Assembly (NCBI GenBank): GCA_020048795.1
Contig: JAIFMA010000031.1
Coordinates: forward strand, 1 to 11,544
DNA from: Rhodoferax sp.
Lineage (GTDB): Bacteria; Pseudomonadota; Gammaproteobacteria; Burkholderiales; Burkholderiaceae_C
Direction of reading: 5' to 3'
Length of the DNA stretch: 11,544 bases
The notes under the pieces are model-generated. The model did no database searches. It was not told the DNA's origin and saw only the letters and a list, made by a program, of their open reading frames with translations. Below are positions 5,888-11,544 of this stretch, piece after piece. Numbering within the stretch: position 1 is the first letter of the stretch; the number at the start of each line of letters is the position of its first letter. Position numbers and translations under genes: made by a program.

Positions 5888-7705
5888 GTGTCAGACAATT
5901 TTCCATTTGAATCTGCGCCTTTCAATGAATTGAGCGCCACCGAGCAAACCCGGCTACGCGAATGTGCAAAGACTGTGCAATGCCGCACCGGCGAGGTGCT
6001 TTTGATACCTGGCACCCTGCCAGAACACTTGTGGATCATGCGCAGTGGCCATGTGCAACTGGATGAAGACGGCCATGTGCATGTGCTTGATGCAGGCGAA
6101 GCGCTTCATTGGCGCGCACTGCTTACTGGGCATAACCATGCCAAGGCCCAGGCGCTGGATGATGTGCAGGTATGGCAATGGCCCAAGGCCACACTGATGA
6201 CCTTGCTGGCCAACAACGCCCGCTTCAGCGCCAAGGTGTTTGCGCAGGTGGCCCAAAATCTGGCCGACAACGAGGAAATTGACCACAACCGGGAGCTGAT
6301 GTCGCTGATGCTGGTGCGGGTCAAAGATGCCTACTTGCAAAAACCTTTTTATGTGGATGGACAACTTGACCTGGTGTCGGTGTGCCGCATCCTGTCCGAG
6401 CAGAAGCTGACCAATGCATTGGTTCGAGACGTGCAGGATGGCACCGAGCGCATCGGCATGTTCACCACCACCGACTTGCGCGATGCCCTACTAAATTCAA
6501 TAGCACCTGACGCTTTACCGGTAAGGGCTGTCGCCCGTTTTGACCTGATTACGCTACGCCCGGAAGCCGAGTTGTTCGAGGCCCTGCTGACCATGCTTCG
6601 GCACCGTGTGCACCGGGTGCTGGTGCAAGGCGGTGACACTATTTTGGGCATTCTGAGCCAGTTGGACCTGATGAGCTTCATGTCCAATCATTCACACCTG
6701 ATCACCCTGGAAGTCGAGCAGGCCAGCACGGTAGAGGAGTTGCGCCTGGCAGCACTGCAGGTGGACGACTCGATCAAAATGCTACAGCGCGGGGGCATGC
6801 GCATCGAGATCATCTCCAAACTGGTCAGCCAACTCAATGGCCAGATCTTCACCAAGCTGTGGTCGCTGCTGGCACCGGCCGAACTGGTGCAAAACAGTTG
6901 CCTGCTGGTGATGGGCAGCGAAGGCCGCGGTGAGCAGATCCTGAAAACCGACCAGGACAATGCGCTGCTGCTGCGTGATGGCTACCAACATCCCGACCTG
7001 ACCCAATTGACGCAACAGTTCAGTGCTGCGTTGCTCACCTTTGGTTACCCGCCCTGCCCTGGTGACATCATGGTGACGAACCCGTTGTGGTGCCAAAGCC
7101 TGGCCTCGTTCCGGGAGACCATTGGCCACTGGCTCTATGGTGCAGAACCCGAAGGCAAAATGAATCTGGCCATTTTTCTGGATGCGCGCGCAGTCGCCGG
7201 TGACGCTGAACTGCTTTCACTGGCGCGCGACCACGCCTTGAAGATGGCGATCGGCAGCAACACCTTTGTCGGCCAGATGGCCAGCGCCATCAACCAGTTC
7301 AGCGAGCCGCCCAGCGGCTGGTGGAACCGGTTGGCGCACCTGCAATTTCGTGCGCCCGAAACCTTCGATTTGAAGAAACTCGGTACTTTCCCGATTGTTC
7401 ACGGTGCACGCGTGCTGGCACTCGACCATCGCATCGATGCGCTGGGCACGGTGGAGCGGCTACAGGCCATGGCCAATGAGTACTTCGTGGCGCCAGCACT
7501 GGTGCGTGACCTGATCGAAACCCTGCATATGTTGATGGCGCTCAAGCTGCGCAACAATTTGCGTCAGCTGTCGCTCGGGCAACCGGTGAGCAATCTGGTG
7601 GAACTGAGCAGCCTGGGCACGCTCGACCGCGATCAGCTCAAGGATGCGCTGCGCATCATCCGGATATTCAAGCAACACCTGCGCCTGCGTTACCGGCTGG
7701 AATGA
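5888..7705 (+). CDS. cNMP-binding / CBS-pair / DUF294 nucleotidyltransferase-like signalling protein
   Basis: Cytosolic multidomain protein of about 605 residues. An N-terminal cyclic-nucleotide-binding-like beta-barrel spans roughly residues 20-120 (GEVLLIPGTLPEHLWIMRSG, then GEALHWRALLTG). A CBS-domain pair spans about 140-280 (LSEQKLTNALVRD, GMFTTTDLRDALL, RHRVHRVLVQG, GILSQLDLMSFM). A DUF294 nucleotidyltransferase-like domain near 340 carries GSEGRGEQILKTDQDNALLL, resembling the GlnD-type active site, and a DUF294_C helical region runs to the end. Genes of this family often neighbour actP in beta- and gamma-proteobacteria, suggesting a role in acetate or energy-state signalling; the reaction is unproven. 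The start is uncertain: the frame is open upstream with a TTG at 5837 and an ATG at 5852, but both lie in the terminator hairpin. GTG 5888 is preferred, although its Shine-Dalgarno (GAAG) is weak. Confidence 0.88.
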   Translation: MSDNFPFESAPFNELSATEQTRLRECAKTVQCRTGEVLLIPGTLPEHLWIMRSGHVQLDEDGHVHVLDAGEALHWRALLTGHNHAKAQALDDVQVWQWPKATLMTLLANNARFSAKVFAQVAQNLADNEEIDHNRELMSLMLVRVKDAYLQKPFYVDGQLDLVSVCRILSEQKLTNALVRDVQDGTERIGMFTTTDLRDALLNSIAPDALPVRAVARFDLITLRPEAELFEALLTMLRHRVHRVLVQGGDTILGILSQLDLMSFMSNHSHLITLEVEQASTVEELRLAALQVDDSIKMLQRGGMRIEIISKLVSQLNGQIFTKLWSLLAPAELVQNSCLLVMGSEGRGEQILKTDQDNALLLRDGYQHPDLTQLTQQFSAALLTFGYPPCPGDIMVTNPLWCQSLASFRETIGHWLYGAEPEGKMNLAIFLDARAVAGDAELLSLARDHALKMAIGSNTFVGQMASAINQFSEPPSGWWNRLAHLQFRAPETFDLKKLGTFPIVHGARVLALDHRIDALGTVERLQAMANEYFVAPALVRDLIETLHMLMALKLRNNLRQLSLGQPVSNLVELSSLGTLDRDQLKDALRIIRIFKQHLRLRYRLE

Positions 7706-8195
7706 GTGCGTAATAAGGGCTTGTCCACAAATAACATGCACATTTGGCTCGCCAGCTTTGGGCGCACTGCGTCGTTGCAAATCGCTTGTGCAGCAAAGCT
7801 AACGGTATTCATTGCATTGGTGGAAACCGGATGATGCCACTCGGGCGGGATAAGGAAACGGCTGTTGCTGGCGATGAGTTTGAGCCTGCCAAACTGAGAG
7901 GTGAAATCCCAGCTTTGATAGACACCCGAGGTAGTGGTGCAGAGCCATTTGCTCCTGGTAGCGTGGCTCTTCATGCCGCTCTACCAGGCGAACGTGAAGT
8001 TCTGAAAGATTTGTCGCGCTTGTGAATCCATCGGGCTGCATAGCCGTGTATGTAACGGGTATGGGATGCAATGTTCAGTGCGAAGGGTGACGCTGTTGAT
8101 TTCAAACAACATCTATCAGCGAACAAAATCATCCTGTGCGCCCGTCAGAGCCGGCAGAAACGGGATATTTGTGATTTCCGCATCCCCACAAGGGG
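7706..8195. other. 490-base gap without an intact gene
   Basis: No open frame on either strand here looks like a full protein with good codon use and a ribosome-binding site. The only recognisable content is the DUF4338 fragment described separately (7828-8017, minus). The flanks (7706-7827 and 8018-8195) show no terminator-like hairpin, terminal inverted repeat or direct repeat that I can defend. Confidence 0.6.
7828..8017 (-). pseudogene. Remnant of a DUF4338 (Druantia DruA-like) gene, internally deleted and frameshifted
   Basis: Reading leftward on the minus strand, one frame gives a DUF4338-like stretch (LHVRLVERHEEPRYQEQMAL, then HHYLG). Near 7920-7927 the homology jumps to another frame reading WDFTSQFGRLKLIASNSRFL and then PPEWHHP. 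In intact DUF4338 proteins, from memory, the HYLG motif and the WDF..RL..I.NNSRFLILPEWH motif are separated by about 35 residues containing an SAAAxKxxxRD-type segment. Here that segment is missing and the frame has shifted, so the gene cannot be functional. The usual N-terminal about 100 residues and the C-terminal half are also absent. DUF4338 is the domain of DruA in Druantia antiphage systems and of many solitary genes of mobile character. No other Druantia component is present. Confidence 0.68.
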
Positions 8196-8579
8196 TCAGC
8201 CTCGCACAAACAAGGTCACCAGCGGGTCAGGACCGACCTGGCGACTCCAGTGACCATGGACGCCGGCATCAAACGTGGCCCCAGCGGGTAGTACATCAGC
8301 CGAGTAAAAATGCTCACCCGGGCCGAACACCCGTGCGCTTCCGTCTTGCAGGCTGATCTCCATCTGCCCGCCCAAAATAAACACCCACTGCGGCGCACCA
8401 GTGCAGTGAAAACTGCTGCGAAACCCCACTGGACTGGTGCGCAACTGGTAACCACCTGAAGGCATCACCGCTGATAAAGCCGATTGCGGCGTGCCCTCAT
8501 CCAGTGGCACGGATTCTTCGCGAAATCGGGCGCGGCCATCGGTGTCGGTAAAAAGCACAATTTTGGTGAATGCAGGCAT
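8196..8579 (-). CDS. Cupin-fold protein of unknown substrate
   Basis: A 127-residue single-domain cupin, probably cytosolic. The beta-barrel signature spans about residues 55-112: H58 (SSFHCTGAPQWVFILGGQMEI), then QDGSARVFGPGEHFYSADVL, then a late histidine pair H108/H110 (GVHGHWSRQVG). The first cupin motif keeps only one of the usual two histidines; Q64-W65 follows H58, so metal binding is uncertain. This matches a group of small cupins with an HxAPxxQ ... GxGH pattern, whose function I do not know. The ATG at 8579 has no clear Shine-Dalgarno; 66 bases separate it from the divergent gloA start, so the two probably have back-to-back promoters. No obvious functional tie to gloA beyond position. 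Confidence 0.85.
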   Translation of the reverse strand: MPAFTKIVLFTDTDGRARFREESVPLDEGTPQSALSAVMPSGGYQLRTSPVGFRSSFHCTGAPQWVFILGGQMEISLQDGSARVFGPGEHFYSADVLPAGATFDAGVHGHWSRQVGPDPLVTLFVRG

Positions 8580-8645
8580 GGTTGTGTCGGTGCAAAATGG
8601 CTGAAGCGATCATTATTCCTGAAACCCAACCGAGACCTTCACACC

Positions 8646-9056
8646 ATGAGACTGCTTCACACCATGCTGCGCGTTGGCGACTTGCAACGCTCGATTGACT
8701 TTTACACCCAGGTGCTGGGCATGACGCTGCTGCGCAAATCAGACAACCCCGATTACAAATACACGCTGGCCTTTGTCGGCTACGGCCACAACCCGGACCA
8801 CGCCGAGCTTGAGCTGACCTACAACTGGGGTGTCGATCATTACGAACTGGGCACCGCCTACGGCCACATCGCATTGGCCGTGCCAGATGCCAAGGCGGCT
8901 TGCGACAAAATTCGGGCGGCCGGCGGAAATGTCACACGCGAAGCCGGGCCGGTGCAAGGGGGCAGCACGGTGATTGCTTTTGTCACCGACCCGGATGGCT
9001 ACAAGGTGGAGTTGATTGAACGCAGCGAAACCGCGATGAAAGCTGGTTTGCGTTAA
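8646..9056 (+). CDS. gloA: Lactoylglutathione lyase (glyoxalase I), Ni-type
   Basis: Cytosolic enzyme (EC 4.4.1.5) converting the hemithioacetal of methylglyoxal and glutathione to S-lactoylglutathione. The 136-residue protein is close to E. coli GloA (135 residues) and keeps all four metal ligands at the same numbers: H5 (RLLHTMLRV), E56 (AELELTYN), H74 (AYGHIALAV) and E122 (GYKVELIER). Two glyoxalase/VOC beta-alpha-beta-beta-beta modules are visible: 1-60, with the family tract DLQRSIDFYTQVLGM, and 70-128, with FVTDPDGYKVELIE. The short type, lacking the extra loops of Zn-dependent forms, predicts Ni2+/Co2+ activation. The ATG start is chosen because the family begins with MRLLHTM; the frame is open further upstream but that part overlaps the cupin gene. 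Only a weak GAGA Shine-Dalgarno precedes it. Confidence 0.97.
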   Translation: MRLLHTMLRVGDLQRSIDFYTQVLGMTLLRKSDNPDYKYTLAFVGYGHNPDHAELELTYNWGVDHYELGTAYGHIALAVPDAKAACDKIRAAGGNVTREAGPVQGGSTVIAFVTDPDGYKVELIERSETAMKAGLR

Positions 9057-9219
9057 TCATCGCCCGAGTCAATGGCAGCCAGTCTGGCAAAGTGGTCGCT
9101 GAACCAGGGCAAGTCCCGGCGGGTAAGTTGACACCGCCTGCCCTACAAGGCCTGCGCCAGACCCGCCATCACAGGCAAACGGCAAAAGCCAGCACAATGG
9201 GGCGTGACCGGTGACTCCT

Positions 9220-9225
9220 TATACT
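9220..9225 (+). promoter_or_regulatory. Candidate -10 element placing pdxH transcription start at its ATG
   Basis: TATACT (five of six to TATAAT) ends 6 bases before the pdxH ATG at 9232, so a start site at the normal distance would fall on or next to the start codon and give a leaderless mRNA. No purine-rich Shine-Dalgarno lies upstream of that ATG, which fits. No good -35 is visible at 16-18 bases upstream, so the call is weak. Confidence 0.3.
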
Positions 9226-9231
9226 GGGCAC

Positions 9232-9885
9232 ATGACCTCTATCGCCGACCTCCGCAAAAGTTACGAGCGCGCCGAACTCAACGAAGATGCCTCGCATGCT
9301 GAGCCCTTGAAACAATTCGAGCAGTGGTTGAACGAAGCCATTACCTCTGGGGTGCCCGAACCCAACGCCATGACACTGGCCACCGTCGCTGGCAACCTGC
9401 GCCCGAGTACGCGGGTGGTGCTGATCAAGGCCTATGACGAGCGTGGCATTGTCTGGTACACCAATTTTGAGTCGCGCAAGGGTCAGGAACTGGCGGGCAA
9501 CCCCTACGCTGCGCTCCAATTTCACTGGGTTGAACTGGAGCGGGTGGTTCGCATTGAAGGTCTGGTAGAAAAGGTCAGCGATGCCGAAAGTGATGCCTAC
9601 TTTCATACCCGGCCACTGGACTCCCGCCTTGGTGCCTGGGCCAGCCCGCAAAGCGAGGTGATTTCAGGTCGCGGCGTACTGATCGCCAACGCGGCGCGAT
9701 ATGGCGCGCAGTTTATGCTACAGCCACCGCGTCCGCCGCACTGGGGTGGTTACCGGCTCAAACCGGATCACTGGCAGTTCTGGCAGGGGCGCAAGAGTCG
9801 ACTGCATGACCGGCTGCGCTACACGCTGCAAGGCTCACCAAGTGCGCCTGGTGAACGATGGATTCGGCAACGACTGGCCCCCTGA
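9232..9885 (+). CDS. pdxH: Pyridoxamine/pyridoxine 5'-phosphate oxidase
   Basis: FMN-dependent cytosolic enzyme (EC 1.4.3.5) that oxidises pyridoxamine- or pyridoxine-5'-phosphate to pyridoxal-5'-phosphate, in B6 synthesis and salvage. The 217-residue protein matches the usual length (E. coli 218). Family tracts in order: IADLRKSYERAEL at the N-terminus, EPNAMTLATV, RPSTRVVLIKAYDERGIVWY, FESRKGQELAGNPYAALQFH, WASPQSEVISGRG, PPRPPHWGGYRL, FWQGRKSRLHDRLRY and the terminal RQRLAP. ATG 9232 is preferred over the GTG at 9211 because homologues begin 2-4 residues before IADLRKSYE; no Shine-Dalgarno is apparent. The 175-base gap after gloA (9057-9231) holds an isolated TTGACA at 9128 without a matching -10. 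The downstream neighbour is convergent, 60 bases away. Confidence 0.97.
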   Translation: MTSIADLRKSYERAELNEDASHAEPLKQFEQWLNEAITSGVPEPNAMTLATVAGNLRPSTRVVLIKAYDERGIVWYTNFESRKGQELAGNPYAALQFHWVELERVVRIEGLVEKVSDAESDAYFHTRPLDSRLGAWASPQSEVISGRGVLIANAARYGAQFMLQPPRPPHWGGYRLKPDHWQFWQGRKSRLHDRLRYTLQGSPSAPGERWIRQRLAP

Positions 9886-9945
9886 GCCCAGCCGTTCAGC
9901 CATGCCAAACCCGACCTGGCGGCCACGGTAGCCCCGAAAAAAACC

Positions 9946-10863
9946 TCAGGCGATCCAGCCCACCAGCGACATCACCAGCGTGATGGTCAGCAAACCCAGT
10001 ACCGATGACACTGCCATGCTGGCCGTCACCAGGTCTTGCGCCACCTGGTAGCGCTGGGCAAATAAAAACACATTGGCACCCGTCGGCAGGCAGGCTGCGA
10101 CGATCATCACGGTCAGGTCCAGCCCGCGCGAGCCACCCAACCAGCCGACCGCAGCCACCAGCGTCGGCAATATCAGGTTTTTCAACAGACTGAGCACCAG
10201 GGCGGCGCGCAGGTTGGCACCTACATGCGCCCGTGTCAGGGTGGCACCCACCAGCAGCAAAGCCACCGGGCCGAAGGCGTTGCCCAGCAATTGCAGCGGC
10301 CGCTCCAGCACCTCGGGGATCACCAGACCGCTCTGGGCAAACAGCAATCCAATGATGATGGGCAGCGGAACCGGGTGGTGCGGCGGTGCAACGCCATCCA
10401 CCCGGCCAGAGTGGGGCAACTGGCGCGCTTCCATGATCTCCAGCACGATGGTGGCCGCGGTCAGCAAGATCAGCGCATGCACCGAGATCAGCGTCAACAG
10501 CAGCACCAGCGCAGCCTGCCCATAAGCCAGCCCGATCAGCGGAATACCGATCATCACCGTGTTGCTGAAAGTGGCGACCAGCCCCAGCACAGCCGCGCGT
10601 GTGTTGTGCCCCTGTGCCACAAACACGGCAGCGTACAGAATGCCAATGGCGACAAAGTACAGCGCCACCGGCTTGAAGTTGAGCTGCTCGATATGCACCG
10701 AACTCATGGCACGAAACAGCAGCGCCGGGGTGAGCACCATAAAAACCAGGTTTGACAAGTCTTTTGTGGCCTCAGCCCTTATCCAACCTGCGCGGCCAGC
10801 TACATAACCAATAGCAGTCAGCAAAACCACCGGCAACAGCGAAGAAAAAACAGGATTGTTCAC
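9946..10863 (-). CDS. AEC-family (auxin efflux carrier-like) transporter
   Basis: Inner-membrane carrier of 305 residues with about ten helices in two five-helix halves. Recognisable family features are the N-terminal LLPVVLLTAIGYVAGRAGWI, then DLSNLVFMVLTPALLFRAM, the glycine/asparagine-rich crossing TFSNTVMIGIPLIGLAYG in the first half, and in the second half GATLTRAHVGANLRAAL and VAACLPTGANVFLFAQRY, whose PTGAN is characteristic. Bacterial AEC members transport small organic acids such as malate, malonate or pyruvate, but the substrate cannot be told here. A hydrophilic loop (about 150-170, with PPHHP) separates the halves. The start is GTG at 10863 (VNNPVFSSLLP), with no strong Shine-Dalgarno, so initiation is less certain than the frame. 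Convergent with pdxH; I see no convincing terminator in the 60-base gap. Confidence 0.93.
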   Translation of the reverse strand: MNNPVFSSLLPVVLLTAIGYVAGRAGWIRAEATKDLSNLVFMVLTPALLFRAMSSVHIEQLNFKPVALYFVAIGILYAAVFVAQGHNTRAAVLGLVATFSNTVMIGIPLIGLAYGQAALVLLLTLISVHALILLTAATIVLEIMEARQLPHSGRVDGVAPPHHPVPLPIIIGLLFAQSGLVIPEVLERPLQLLGNAFGPVALLLVGATLTRAHVGANLRAALVLSLLKNLILPTLVAAVGWLGGSRGLDLTVMIVAACLPTGANVFLFAQRYQVAQDLVTASMAVSSVLGLLTITLVMSLVGWIA

Positions 10864-10978
10864 ACACAGGTCAATCAGCTTGAAATGGCCGATTCTGTCT
10901 GAAGATACTGGTCAGGCCAAGGGTGGCACCGTCGGCGGGAAACCTGGCCCAGGGGCGCGACCAGATGATGGTGCCAAC

Positions 10979-11016
10979 AAAAAGGCTTTGAGCCACGCAT
11001 GAATCGGCTCAAAGCC
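10979..11016 (-). terminator. Rho-independent terminator of the DUF3149 gene
   Basis: On the minus strand GGCTTTGAGCC (11016-11006) and GGCTCAAAGCC (10994-10984) form a perfect 11-bp stem around an 11-base loop, followed by TTTTT (10983-10979). It lies 58 bases after the DUF3149 stop and 115 bases before the AEC start, so it separates the two genes. Confidence 0.87.
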
Positions 11017-11074
11017 ATGTCAGACGGGCAGCCAATATGCCCATCAGGTTGGGGCGATGGCCCCGGCGCAGCGC

Positions 11075-11218
11075 TTACTTGGAGGCGTTTTTCTCGCTCT
11101 CGGCCATCTTGTTTTTGAGCGCCACATAGGCCCAGCCCATCCCCACCACCATCATGATGATGCCCACAATGCTCATGATGCCGTAGTCGGTGGAAAAGAG
11201 ATCCTGCATTGCTTTCAT
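11075..11218 (-). CDS. Small DUF3149-family membrane protein
   Basis: A 47-residue protein beginning MKAMQDLFSTDYGIMSIVGI, with one transmembrane helix (about residues 13-34, MSIVGIIMMVVGMGWAYVAL) and a charged C-terminal tail (KNKMAESEKNASK). The start MKAxQDLFxTDYGxMS is, from memory, the hallmark of DUF3149, a family of about 50 residues common in beta-proteobacteria and of unknown function. The ATG is supported by AAGGA about 8 bases upstream. The gene is complete, with its own terminator at 10979-11016 and an FNR-like site upstream, so it looks monocistronic. It is easily missed because of its size; a longer open frame over the same bases in another register is spurious. Confidence 0.88.
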   Translation of the reverse strand: MKAMQDLFSTDYGIMSIVGIIMMVVGMGWAYVALKNKMAESEKNASK

Positions 11219-11268
11219 GGTGACTGTCCTTTGATAAGTGCTTATAAATTGATGATCCGTGATGGCGG

Positions 11269-11310
11269 ACTATGCAACAGGTCATCGCCATGAAATCTGA
11301 CATAAATCAA
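11269..11310 (-). promoter_or_regulatory. FNR/Anr-like box and -10 element upstream of the DUF3149 gene
   Basis: On the minus strand TTGATTTATGTCAG (11310-11297) matches the FNR/Anr consensus TTGAT-N4-RTCAA with one mismatch, at the last base. A -10-like CATAGT (11274-11269, four of six) lies downstream, giving a predicted start near 11262. The box centre (11303.5) would be at about -41.5, the class II activator position, and the leader about 44 bases. The rest of the upstream stretch to 11469 shows an A-rich tract (11319-11326) and nothing else recognisable. Confidence 0.5.
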
Positions 11311-11469
11311 ATTTGCAGAAAAAAAATCACTACCGACGAAACTGCTGGCCGCGCTACTTCACTGCCAATGCATCGACGATGCCGTCACAATGCTGTAACC
11401 AATCATGAAGTATTGTTAAAAATCAAGCACTTGCGCCATTGCTATGTGCCTATTTTGGTAACTATTCGC

Positions 11470-11544
11470 CTAACCCCCATCACAACACAAGACACCCTGC
11501 CAGTCGCGACGCAGCGGGTACAGCCAGATGTCCTTGATGGGAAT
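11470..11544 (-). CDS. Possible C-terminal end of an unidentified gene, partial
   Basis: A minus-strand frame enters from the right edge and ends at a TAG (11472-11470), encoding at most 25 codons ending LYPLRRDWQGVLCCDGG. The tract IKDIWLYPLRRDWQG looks protein-like, but I recognise no family and 24 residues are too few to judge. It could equally be non-coding. If real, it would be read in the same direction as the DUF3149 gene, about 250 bases upstream of it. Confidence 0.25.
   Translation of the reverse strand: MPIKDIWLYPLRRDWQGVLCCDGG

Noticed and set aside
7706..7827. Possible insertion-sequence end next to the DUF4338 remnant.
   Set aside because: The stretch looks repeat-like from memory, but I found no terminal inverted repeat pair or target duplication in the window.
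7744..8025. A 93-codon plus-strand open frame in the gap after the DUF294 gene.
   Set aside because: It is antisense to the DUF4338 remnant, has no Shine-Dalgarno and no recognisable composition or domain.
8066..8356. A 96-codon plus-strand open frame overlapping the 3' part of the cupin gene.
   Set aside because: It is antisense to a well-formed cupin gene, with shadow-type composition and no ribosome site.
9886..9945. A run of seven A (T on the minus strand) between pdxH and the AEC gene as a bidirectional terminator.
   Set aside because: No stable hairpin immediately precedes the T run in the needed orientation for either gene.
10922..10975. GGCACC/GGTGCC inverted pair downstream of the DUF3149 terminator.
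   Set aside because: Only 6-bp arms with a 39-base spacer, expected by chance in GC-rich DNA.
10875..11303. A 142-codon minus-strand open frame over the DUF3149 region.
   Set aside because: It runs through the terminator hairpin, is His/Cys/Pro-rich, and covers the well-supported DUF3149 gene in another register.

Overview
The window reads as a chromosomal segment of a betaproteobacterium, most likely Burkholderiales/Comamonadaceae (Rhodoferax- or Polaromonas-like). This is inferred from the moderately high GC content, from the remembered style of the PdxH, ActP and DUF3149 sequences, and from the gene order. No ribosomal or marker gene is present, so the assignment is tentative.

Left half (1-7705): a carboxylate (probably acetate) sensing and uptake locus arranged around a divergent intergenic region at 3335-3791. 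Leftward run a 70-residue two-helix membrane protein, a 906-residue histidine kinase whose sensor half is a sodium:solute symporter (SSS/SLC5) fold, and a receiver-domain response regulator cut by the window edge. Rightward run a DUF485 protein (YjcH family) and the acetate permease ActP, overlapping by 4 bases. A strong intrinsic terminator follows, then a large cNMP-binding/CBS/DUF294 nucleotidyltransferase-like protein. The sensor and the permease therefore share a fold and flank one regulatory region, and each has a small two-helix membrane protein directly upstream. The simplest model is that the kinase-regulator pair controls actP in response to its substrate, like CrbSR/MxtR-ErdR in gamma-proteobacteria, but with a kinase lacking PAS and a regulator of different type. 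The intergenic region holds two inverted repeats of identical geometry (7-bp arms, 12-bp spacer) and a degenerate 9-bp tandem repeat.

Middle (7706-8195): no intact gene. It carries a broken fragment of a DUF4338 (DruA-like) gene on the minus strand, with an internal deletion and frame change, probably debris of a mobile or defence-associated gene.

Right half (8196-11544): ordinary housekeeping and accessory genes. These are a small cupin protein (minus), divergent glyoxalase I (gloA, plus, with all four metal ligands), pyridoxamine-phosphate oxidase (pdxH, plus, possibly leaderless), a convergent AEC-family transporter (minus), and a 47-residue DUF3149 membrane protein (minus). The DUF3149 gene has a good intrinsic terminator and an FNR/Anr-like box at the position expected for a class II anaerobic promoter. 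The last 75 bases may hold the C-terminal end of an unidentified minus-strand gene.

No rRNA, tRNA, CRISPR array or intact insertion sequence was seen. The most interesting material is the SSS-kinase with its small membrane companion, the operator-like repeats between it and actP, and the FNR-type control of the tiny DUF3149 gene.
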